A stretch of 5,796 nucleotides of DNA from positions 1 through 5,796 of the forward strand of contig DASYQJ010000044.1 of NCBI GenBank assembly GCA_036005605.1, in the 5' to 3' direction. The position numbers and the translations under genes are program-made. This document shows, piece after piece, positions 1-5,457 of this stretch (its first letter is position 1; every line of letters begins with the position of its first letter). The DNA comes from JALZAA01 sp036005605. GTDB lineage: Bacteria; Actinomycetota; Acidimicrobiia; IMCC26256; JACDBD01. The notes beneath the pieces were generated by a model. The model saw only the letters and a list, made by a program, of their open reading frames with translations, did not search any database and was not told the DNA's origin.

Positions 1-773
1 CGGACGTCGTGTTCGACGGCGCCGGCGGCGAGCTCGGCCGCGCCGCGTTCGAGATCACGGCACGCGGCGGCCGCTTCTCCGCGCACGGCGGACCGAGCGG
101 CGGTTTCACCGTGATCGACCCGTACGAGGCGGAGCGCCGTCCGGTGACCGTGCGTGGAATCGAGCAGGTGCAGTACTCGCCGGCGGAGTTGCGGCGGATG
201 ACGGAGCGGGCGCTCTCCGAGGCGGCCGCCGGCCGGATCAAGCCCGTGATCGGACGCACCTTCCCGCTCGAGCAGGCGGCCGACGCGCACGCCGCCATCG
301 AAGCCCGCGAGGTCGTCGGCAAGACGCTGCTCCTGACCAACGGCCGGGAGCCACAGGCCAGCGCGTTTACCGACACCGAGCGTGCCTACCTGGGCGCCCA
401 ACATCTGGGGCGTCTCGCGACCATCGGGCCGAGCGGCGCGCCGCAGGTCAATCCCGTGGCCTACTGGGTGAACGACGGCGCAGACACGATCGACATCGGC
501 GGCCCGGCGCTGCGCGAGAGCCAGAAGTTCCGCAACATCCAGGCCGACCCGCGCATCTCCTTCGTCGTCGACGACATAGCCACGCCCGAGGAATCCCTCG
601 GGCCCGGCGGTCAGCGCGGTCGAGGTCTCGAGATCCGAGGTCGCGCCGAGACCATCCTGGTCGACCAGCCCCTGATGGACGGCTTCACGAACGATGTGAT
701 CCGGATCCACCCGCGGCGAGTGATCGCCTGGAATCTCGACGGACCTGGGCCCAACATCCGCGACGTGCGTTAA
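1..773 (+). CDS. Zinc-type quinone oxidoreductase C-terminal part fused to PPOX-class F420/flavin-binding domain (5' partial)
   Basis: The reading frame enters from the left edge (first full codon at 3) and ends at TAA 771-773. The first in-frame GTG, at 9, lies inside the Rossmann domain and is not the real start. Counting from it, residues 1-110 match the end of a medium-chain dehydrogenase/NADPH:quinone reductase: FDGAGGELGRAAFE and GGRFSAHGGPSGG in the nucleotide-binding fold, then FPLEQAADAHAAIEAR and GKTLLL at the usual C-terminus. After a short linker (about 111-118), residues 119-247 match the PPOX split-barrel family of OxyR/MSMEG_5819 type: FTDTERAYL, HLGRLATIGPSGAPQVNPV, DTIDIGG, KFRNIQADPRISFVVDD, LEIRGRAE and IRIHPRRVIAWNLD. 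This family binds F420 or a flavin. Both domains are in one frame with no stop, so the fusion is real in this sequence. The role is probably a two-centre redox enzyme; the substrate is unknown. It converges with the - strand operon. Confidence 0.85.
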   Translation, partial: DVVFDGAGGELGRAAFEITARGGRFSAHGGPSGGFTVIDPYEAERRPVTVRGIEQVQYSPAELRRMTERALSEAAAGRIKPVIGRTFPLEQAADAHAAIEAREVVGKTLLLTNGREPQASAFTDTERAYLGAQHLGRLATIGPSGAPQVNPVAYWVNDGADTIDIGGPALRESQKFRNIQADPRISFVVDDIATPEESLGPGGQRGRGLEIRGRAETILVDQPLMDGFTNDVIRIHPRRVIAWNLDGPGPNIRDVR

Positions 774-841
774 CCGACACCCTCGCAAGCGAGTACGGAT
801 CCGGGCTTCACCTGTCGCTGCCGACGCGCGATGCTGATCTC

Positions 842-1060
842 ATGAGCTTGCGCCATGGTCGTGCGTGGCACTGGCGAACGCTCCGGCACCACGAGAGCAC
901 GCGGTGCGCCCGATGCGGACTGCCCATCGACCGCCGGGCTTCGACGTCGCCCTATTACGGGAGCGTCGGCTCGACCGGCCCGATGATCACGGCCCGAATG
1001 TCGGCCGGCTCGTGCTCGTGTGCACAGCCGGAACCCGTCGTCGCTGAAGCGACCTGCTGA
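842..1060 (+). pseudogene. Possible frame-broken HNH-type nuclease remnant, or a small Cys-rich hypothetical protein
   Basis: An open frame of 72 codons runs from ATG 842 to TGA 1058-1060. It carries C22 and C25 in RCARCGLPID, which looks like the first zinc knuckle of small actinobacterial HNH proteins, and then loses resemblance. In the next frame (stop at 1045-1047) the text DRPDDHGPNV, followed by a Cys and GTRRR, resembles the second half of the same proteins (a GPNVRPE..CNR..G pattern). The usual DxGH histidine motif appears as DVALL. Together this suggests an HNH gene with a frameshift and a lost catalytic His. The resemblance is from memory of the family pattern, and third-position GC is lower than in the neighbours. 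No good ribosome-binding site precedes 842. It could equally be non-coding spacer between the convergent genes. Confidence 0.25.
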
Positions 1061-1066
1061 CCGCCG

Positions 1067-3316
1067 CTACCCGCCAATCAACGGCGCGTCGCCGATGACG
1101 TAGTGCTCGCGCAGTCGCGCCAGCTCGTCCTCACCGAGGCCGAGCTCCCCGCCCAGCACGATGTCGTTGTGCTGCCCGAGCGTGGGCGCCGGGTCGTGCC
1201 AGTACCGATCCGGACCCGCCGAAAAGCGCATCGGCCAGCCCGGGTACTCCTGCTCCCCGACCAGCGGGTTCTCGACCCGCTCGAAGTAGCCGCGCGCCCG
1301 CAGCTGCGGGTCGTCGAGAGTCATGAACGCGGGCACCATCGCCGCCGCCGGGATGCCGGCGTCGAGCAGTTCCTTGGCGGCCTGCTCGGGCGGGCGCTCG
1401 GCGCACCACGCCTCCCGCTCCTCCGCTGGAAGCGGGTCCGACGCGAGATCCACGGCGACCCACTGCTCACCCTCGCCCTCGCAGCGGTAGACGCCGTGCT
1501 CGCCCCGGCTGCCGAGGAGCTCGCCGTACGCCGAGTACTCGGCGACCTGCTCGGCGGTCATCGCCGACGCCACCTCGATCATGGGCATCTCGACGAGCTG
1601 GCCCTCGCCCGTGCGGTCGCGGTGCTCGAACGCCGCGACGAGCGCTGTCGCCGCGTGCACGCCGACGGCAGGATCGACGAACCCGCCCGGGATGATCGGG
1701 GGTCCGCCGTCGTACCCGGTGCGCGAGGCCATGCCGGTGATCTGCTCCATCGTCTGCGCGAAGCCAGGACGGTCTCGCCACGGCCCGGACAGCCCGAACG
1801 CGGGCAGGCGCAGCACGATCACGTCGGGGCGGATGGCACGCATCGCGTCGTAGTCGAGGCCGAACGAGTCCATCACGCGGGGTGTGAAGTTCTCGCACAC
1901 GATGTCGGATCGCTCGATGAGCTGCTTCGCGATCGCGATCCCCTCGGGTTGGCCGAGGTCGAGCGTGATGCCGCGCTTGCCGAGGTTGGTGGCGTGGAAC
2001 AGCCCTGACATCTCGTAGAAGCGCGGCTCGACCTTGGGGCTGACCGCGGCACTGAAGCGGATCCCGTCCGGGCGCTGCGCCGACTCGACCTTGATCACAT
2101 CGGCGCCCATCGCCGTCCACCACGCCGTGGCGAATGGTCCAGACCAGAACGCGGTGAAGTCGAGAACCCGGATCCCGGCAAAGGGCCGCTTGCCGACCGC
2201 GCCCGGCGTGCCGCTGATCGGACGCGGCGCCGGGACCGGGTCGCCACTGTGCTCACCGAGACGGGGCGCGGGCGTCATCACGCGGTCACGCACGGCGGAG
2301 AACCGGAACGGCGCCCGGGGCCGCACGAAGCTCGCGCCGGGCTGCTGCACGAACGCATCGCGCTCGACGAGCTGCGCGAATGTCGGAAGGAGCTGGCCAT
2401 TGCCGACGACCGCCGCGGGCACACGACCCTCCGCACAGAGCTCGACGACCTCGTCGGCCGTGTACTGCATGGTCCAGCCGCGGATCGCCTCGTTGACCTC
2501 TTGGGCACGGCGGAACCGTCCGAGGAACGTCCTGAGGTCCTCGTCGTCATCGAGGTCGTCGCGACCAATCACGTGCAGGAGCGAGCGCCACTGCTGCGTG
2601 GTGACGGTCGTGATACCGACGTACTTCCCGTCACCGGTCGGCTCGTTGCCCGGGAGCATCACCCACCGGAAGCTGCCGACCCGCCCGCCCGGGAAGCGGG
2701 CCATGAGGGTCGGCACCGTGACGAACGTGTACTGCATCGCCTCGAGCATGGAGACGTCGACGTGCTCGCGCTCGCCGGTGCGGCCGGCGCGCCACCATGC
2801 CGTCACGGCACCGAGAGCGGCGAACGCCCCCGTCACGTACTCGCCGAGCCGGCCGCCAACGGTGAGCGGCGGCCGGTGCATGTGCCCGTGGTTCGAGAGT
2901 GAGCCGGAGCGGGCCTGCAGCACCTCTTCGGGCAGGGAGAGCTCCGAGTCGGGACCGCCGCGCCCGAACGACGAGATCGACACGGTGACCGGCGCGACGC
3001 CGACGATGCCGAGCTCTTCGGCCTCACCGGGAACGAAGCTCTCGATCACGACGTCGGCGGCGTCGACCCACTCCCGCAGGCGGGACTCGTCCTCGACGAT
3101 CACGCTGCGCTGCGACGTATGCAGATAGCGGAAGAGCACCCCGTCGGGGTCGCCGTCCTTCCCGACCGAGTTCGTCGCCGAGTACCGGCGGAGCGGATCG
3201 CCGTCGGGTGACTCGAGCTTGACGACGTCGGCGCCGAGATCCGTCAGGAGCTTCGAGCAGTAACCGCCCGCGATCCCGCGGGAGGTGTCGACGACCCGCA
3301 GGCCGTCGTAGATCAC
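1067..3316 (-). CDS. Tandem-domain CaiB/BaiF (family III) CoA-transferase, 749 aa
   Basis: Family III enzymes move CoA between a CoA thioester and a free acid through an acyl-carboxylate intermediate. They are usually about 400 residues and form interlocked dimers; this protein holds two copies in one chain. Domain 1 (about 3-360) starts GLRVVDTSRGIAGGY and LGADVVKLESPDGDPLRR and ends APRLGEHSGD. Domain 2 (about 379-738) starts GIRVLDFTAFWSGPF and MGADVIKVES. It has NLGKRGITLDL (444-454), the ENFTPRVMDSFGLDY block, a SGPWRDRPGF stretch and the C-terminal LGQHNDIVL. At the position of the catalytic Asp of formyl-CoA transferase and MCR both halves have Glu: E192 in HVDVSMLEA and E581 in LVEMPMIEV. 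Domain 1 is the more diverged, with no clear N-x-x-KR loop. The GTG start (3316-3314) overlaps the upstream DUF35 stop by 4 nt, so translation is probably coupled. It is the last gene of the three-gene operon and ends at TAG. The substrate is not known; a racemase role is less likely. Confidence 0.9.
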   Translation of the reverse strand: MIYDGLRVVDTSRGIAGGYCSKLLTDLGADVVKLESPDGDPLRRYSATNSVGKDGDPDGVLFRYLHTSQRSVIVEDESRLREWVDAADVVIESFVPGEAEELGIVGVAPVTVSISSFGRGGPDSELSLPEEVLQARSGSLSNHGHMHRPPLTVGGRLGEYVTGAFAALGAVTAWWRAGRTGEREHVDVSMLEAMQYTFVTVPTLMARFPGGRVGSFRWVMLPGNEPTGDGKYVGITTVTTQQWRSLLHVIGRDDLDDDEDLRTFLGRFRRAQEVNEAIRGWTMQYTADEVVELCAEGRVPAAVVGNGQLLPTFAQLVERDAFVQQPGASFVRPRAPFRFSAVRDRVMTPAPRLGEHSGDPVPAPRPISGTPGAVGKRPFAGIRVLDFTAFWSGPFATAWWTAMGADVIKVESAQRPDGIRFSAAVSPKVEPRFYEMSGLFHATNLGKRGITLDLGQPEGIAIAKQLIERSDIVCENFTPRVMDSFGLDYDAMRAIRPDVIVLRLPAFGLSGPWRDRPGFAQTMEQITGMASRTGYDGGPPIIPGGFVDPAVGVHAATALVAAFEHRDRTGEGQLVEMPMIEVASAMTAEQVAEYSAYGELLGSRGEHGVYRCEGEGEQWVAVDLASDPLPAEEREAWCAERPPEQAAKELLDAGIPAAAMVPAFMTLDDPQLRARGYFERVENPLVGEQEYPGWPMRFSAGPDRYWHDPAPTLGQHNDIVLGGELGLGEDELARLREHYVIGDAPLIGG

Positions 3317-3774
3317 ACTGCCCCCTGCCCGGCCGCGGCCGGCACGAACATCGGAACAGGCACGCTCCGGTCGGGCACGGTCGGGAACTGCAGCGGCCGG
3401 AACACGGCCTCGACCGGGAGATCGGCCGCGAGCGCGTCCGGCTCACAGTCGACGATATAGCTGACGATGCGCACGGCCGGGTCCTCCTCGAGCGAGACGA
3501 GCGCGGTCACGAACGGCACCTTCTCCTCGAACGCGGGCAGGAACGCCCGCCGCACGATCGTCCACGTGAACACGCGACCCCGGCCGCTCACGCGCGTCCA
3601 CGTGAACGAGCCGGCGCCGCAATGCGGGCACTCGTCCTCCGGGTACCACACGAACCGGTTGCACGAGTCGCAGCGCGGGAGCACCAACTCGCCGCGGGCG
3701 GCGCCGGCGAAGTACTCGGCCGTGCGCTCGTCCGTCAGGTCGGGGAGCGGGAAGTCGGCTCGCTTCAGCGCCAT
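3313..3774 (-). CDS. DUF35 zinc-ribbon/OB-fold protein, acyl-CoA-enzyme partner, 153 aa
   Basis: This is a stand-alone DUF35 protein: an N-terminal helical segment (TAEYFAGAARGELVLPRC), a rubredoxin-like zinc ribbon with C35-x2-C38 and C49-x2-C52, then an OB-fold from about residue 58 (TWTRVSGRGRVFTWTIVRR). The family works as the partner of thiolase-superfamily proteins. In ChsH2 the DUF35 domain binds the aldolase Ltp2 and is needed for its activity. Four intact cysteines suggest a working zinc site. The ATG at 3774 gives the usual family length. The gene begins 7 nt after the thiolase-fold gene stops and overlaps the CoA-transferase start by 4 nt, so all three are almost certainly co-transcribed. 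The likely role, by inference, is to complete or stabilise the active site of the adjacent thiolase-fold protein. Confidence 0.88.
   Translation of the reverse strand: MALKRADFPLPDLTDERTAEYFAGAARGELVLPRCDSCNRFVWYPEDECPHCGAGSFTWTRVSGRGRVFTWTIVRRAFLPAFEEKVPFVTALVSLEEDPAVRIVSYIVDCEPDALAADLPVEAVFRPLQFPTVPDRSVPVPMFVPAAAGQGAV
3321..3326 (-). promoter_or_regulatory. Ribosome-binding site of the CoA-transferase gene
   Basis: Read on the - strand, AGGGGG lies 4 nt before the GTG at 3316. It sits inside the last codons of the DUF35 gene. It supports the GTG start, which gives a GTGA start/stop overlap, and this start also places the conserved GLRVVD strand right at the N-terminus as in the family. Confidence 0.5.
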
Positions 3775-3781
3775 CGCGTGG

Positions 3782-4987
3782 TCACCGGTCCGTTCGCAGG
3801 ATCAGCGTCGAAGCGTTGCCGCCCGTGTACCCGCCGTAGACGCCGACCTCGCATCCCGGCACCTGGGCCGGCGCGGTGCCCCGCAATTGCTTCACGACCT
3901 CGACGACGTGGGCGATACCGAGCACGTAGGCGTGGCTGAGCAGCCCCCCGTGCGTGTTGAACGCCAGCCGGCCCGAGTCGTGCGCCAGACCGCCCTCCTC
4001 CGCCAGCACTCCGGCCTCGCCTTTCGGGCAGAACCCCATGTCCTCGATCTGCATCATCGACACGACCGTGAACGGGTCGTAGACGGTCAGCACGTCGACG
4101 TCGGCCGGGTCGAGCCCGGCCATCTTGAACGCCGGCGGCGCGGCGAACACCTGCGGGGTCGACGTGAAGGCGGGCTGCTGGCTCCAGTGGCCGCCCGACG
4201 TCGCGGTGCCCTCCCCCACTCCGGCCACCACCGCCGGCGGCTGGCGGAGGTCGCGGGCTCGGTCGATCGACGTGGTCACGAACGCCGCACCGCCGTCCGA
4301 GATCAGGCACGAGTCGAACATGCGGAGCGGGTCGGCGAGCACGGGGGAGGCCAGGTAATCGTCCAGGGTCATCTTCTTGTCGTGCATGACCGCGTCGGGA
4401 TGGAGGTTGGCGTGCCGCCGGCTCGCGACCGCGACCGCGCCGAACTGCTCCTCGGTCGTGCCGAACTCCAGCATGTGACGACGCATGATCGTGGCGAAGT
4501 ACACGGGCTGGGGAAAGAAGCCGAACGGCACTTCGAGGTTCTGCTTCAGCGGCTGCGCCGCGTGCGTCTCTCCGGGCCCGCCCGTCATCGAACCTCGCTG
4601 CGTCGCCCACGCCACCGCGAACACGTTGAGAACGTGCGTCGCCTTTCCGGACTCGATGGCCTTCGCCGCCAGGTGCGGAGCGGTACCCGCCCACGTCATG
4701 CCGCCGCCCCAATGCGAGGTCCACAGGTCGTGGCTGGTGCCGAAGTGCTCGTGGAAGGCGGCGGCGTCGAAGTCGGCGAAGGCCTGATTCCAGGTCAGGC
4801 CGTCGATGTCGGAGGGCTCGAGCCCGGCGTCGGCGATCGCCCGCTCGGCCGCCTCGGCGCCGATCTCGCGGGCGGTGCGCCCGGACGCCTTGGTGTACGC
4901 GCTCTCTCCCACCCCGGCGATGGCCGCGCGGCCGGAAACGTCGTCCAGGTCGGTAGTGTGGCCCCAGTCAGGCCGCTCCCCCCCCAT
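3782..4987 (-). CDS. Thiolase-fold protein without nucleophilic Cys; probable Ltp2-like retro-aldolase, 401 aa
   Basis: The fold is that of SCP-x/lipid-transfer-type thiolases: RAAIAGVGESAYTKASGRT at 20-38, IADAGLEPSDIDGL at 51-64, SDGGAAFV at 230-237, VDVLTVYDPFT at 297-307 and FNTHGGLLSHAYVLG at 343-357. The segment where thiolases have the catalytic Cys reads WGGGMTWAG (93-101), so Met97 replaces it. The GHP histidine motif is SHA (351-353), and the last active-site loop reads VYGGYTGG instead of a Cys-Gly motif. A normal Claisen thiolase is therefore unlikely. In Ltp2, a steroid side-chain aldolase, Tyr294 and Tyr344 act as acid-base residues (recalled from the literature). Tyr303 and Tyr354 here lie in fitting motifs at nearly the same spacing (51 versus 50). 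The DUF35 partner follows after 7 nt. The ATG at 4987 adds about 18 residues before the conserved strand, and no closer start exists. Automatic annotation would probably call it acetyl-CoA acetyltransferase. The fold is certain; the aldolase role is inferred. Confidence 0.85.
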   Translation of the reverse strand: MGGERPDWGHTTDLDDVSGRAAIAGVGESAYTKASGRTAREIGAEAAERAIADAGLEPSDIDGLTWNQAFADFDAAAFHEHFGTSHDLWTSHWGGGMTWAGTAPHLAAKAIESGKATHVLNVFAVAWATQRGSMTGGPGETHAAQPLKQNLEVPFGFFPQPVYFATIMRRHMLEFGTTEEQFGAVAVASRRHANLHPDAVMHDKKMTLDDYLASPVLADPLRMFDSCLISDGGAAFVTTSIDRARDLRQPPAVVAGVGEGTATSGGHWSQQPAFTSTPQVFAAPPAFKMAGLDPADVDVLTVYDPFTVVSMMQIEDMGFCPKGEAGVLAEEGGLAHDSGRLAFNTHGGLLSHAYVLGIAHVVEVVKQLRGTAPAQVPGCEVGVYGGYTGGNASTLILRTDR

Positions 4988-5022
4988 GAGCAGTCAATGT
5001 ATCTGACGCCCCTGTCAGGCCG
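4962..5022 (+). repeat. 14-bp near-identical direct repeat pair, 47 bp apart
   Basis: CCCCAGTCAGGCCG at 4962-4975 and CCCCTGTCAGGCCG at 5009-5022 match at 13 of 14 positions. One copy lies in the first codons of the thiolase-fold gene, the other overlaps the right arm of the inverted repeat. The 47-bp offset is about four and a half helical turns. They could be two sites for one regulator, or chance in GC-rich DNA. Confidence 0.4.
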
Positions 5023-5024
5023 AT
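4996..5024 (-). promoter_or_regulatory. Candidate promoter of the thiolase/DUF35/CoA-transferase operon, possibly leaderless
   Basis: On the - strand TACATT (4 of 6 matches to the -10 consensus) occupies 5001-4996, 8 nt before the ATG at 4987. Transcription could begin at or near the start codon, which fits the lack of any Shine-Dalgarno sequence there. The -35 element, expected near 5024-5019, is poor (ATCGGC at 17-nt spacing). The inverted repeat at 5003-5018 fills the spacer. Confidence 0.3.
5003..5018. repeat. 16-bp inverted repeat, candidate repressor operator
   Basis: Perfect 5-bp arms CTGAC (5003-5007) and GTCAG (5014-5018) flank a 6-bp centre. It lies in the divergent region between the membrane-protein gene and the operon, in the presumed -35/-10 spacer of the operon promoter, where a TetR- or GntR-type repressor would act. 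It does not match the KstR or KstR2 operator patterns as I recall them. A 5-bp arm is short, so chance is possible. Confidence 0.35.
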
Positions 5025-5067
5025 GTTGGGGACCTGCGAGTCCTGGGTAGGTGGAACGTCTCTGCCT

Positions 5068-5076
5068 GAAGGGAAG
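5068..5076 (+). promoter_or_regulatory. Ribosome-binding site of the small membrane-protein gene
   Basis: GAAGGGAAG precedes three in-frame starts: GTG 5079, GTG 5082 and ATG 5088. With AAGG (5069-5072) paired in the usual register, the spacing is too short for 5079 and good for 5082, so I chose 5082. Confidence 0.45.
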
Positions 5077-5081
5077 CTGTG

Positions 5082-5444
5082 GTGAACATGCTCGAACAAA
5101 TCGAAGACCGACTGAACGAGGTCCCCGAGGACCTCCGTCAAGGTCCGGTGATCTTCGCCGGCGTCGCGCTGGTCGGACCGTTCGTCCTTGTACTGCTCGC
5201 AGCGGTTGCGGGCCCCTCGCTGTCGTCGCCGCTCTTGACCCTCGCGGCCGTCGTGTTCGTCGGTGCCGTCGTCGGCTTCGCGTTGACGACCTTCCGGCGG
5301 TTCCGGGTGCAGCAGGCGGAGAACATGCGCGTCGAGGCAGCGCGTTCGCGCCGTCGCATCAATCGTCGCCCGTCGGAGTCGCGGATCAGCCGCACCGGTG
5401 CGGCGTCGACCGCGGACGCAGCTGACCAGCGCCGCGCGTCGTAG
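5082..5444 (+). CDS. Small two-helix membrane protein of unknown function, about 120 aa
   Basis: I do not recognise a family. From the GTG at 5082, an acidic amphipathic N-terminus (LEQIEDRLNEVPEDLRQ) is followed by two hydrophobic segments at about 22-43 and 50-70, joined by a short PSLSSP turn. A strongly basic tail of about 50 residues follows (RRFRVQQ, then ARSRRRINRR) and is rich in Ser, Ala and Asp at the end. By the positive-inside rule the tail lies in the cytoplasm, so both ends are inside and the protein is a membrane hairpin. The tail looks disordered and could bind nucleic acid, phospholipid or a partner, but nothing shows which. A good ribosome-binding site and the divergent arrangement support it as real. 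Its TAG stop abuts the stop of the adenylate cyclase gene. Confidence 0.7.
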   Translation: MNMLEQIEDRLNEVPEDLRQGPVIFAGVALVGPFVLVLLAAVAGPSLSSPLLTLAAVVFVGAVVGFALTTFRRFRVQQAENMRVEAARSRRRINRRPSESRISRTGAASTADAADQRRAS

Positions 5445-5457
5445 TCACGGTCGACGC
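5436..5457. terminator. Candidate bidirectional stem-loop over two abutting stop codons
   Basis: GCGTCG (5436-5441) and CGACGC (5452-5457) form a perfect 6-bp GC-rich stem with a 10-nt loop. The loop contains both stop codons, TAG 5442-5444 on + and TGA 5447-5445 on -. It is symmetrical and could act on both strands. There is no T-tract on either side, so it would be a weak or I-shaped terminator at best. Confidence 0.3.

Noticed and set aside
782..793. Small inverted repeat CTCGC-AA-GCGAG just after the PPOX fusion stop, as a terminator
   Set aside because: The 2-nt loop is too tight, leaving only about 4 bp of usable stem, and there is no T-tract.
807..841. Promoter-like TTCACC, 17 nt, GATGCT upstream of the ATG at 842
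   Set aside because: The -10 matches only 3 of 6 bases and the gene it would serve is doubtful.
1103..3128. Large + strand open frames (1103-2008, 2034-3128, 2249-2902) opposite the CoA-transferase
   Set aside because: Low-complexity Arg/Leu/Val-rich translations without domains. The - strand frame has two full CaiB/BaiF domains.
3467..5050. A 527-codon + strand open frame running antisense to the DUF35 and thiolase-fold genes
   Set aside because: Its translation is Arg-, Gly- and His-rich with no recognisable motif, while the opposite strand encodes clear families. Long antisense frames are expected in GC-rich coding DNA.
5026..5053. TTGGGG, 16 nt, TAGGTG as a promoter of the membrane-protein gene
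   Set aside because: The -10 lacks the essential final T and only the first two bases fit, so it is too weak to list.
5051..5425. A 124-codon + strand frame overlapping the membrane-protein gene
   Set aside because: Arg/Pro-rich shadow in another frame. The overlapping frame has a ribosome-binding site, two membrane helices and a sensible stop.
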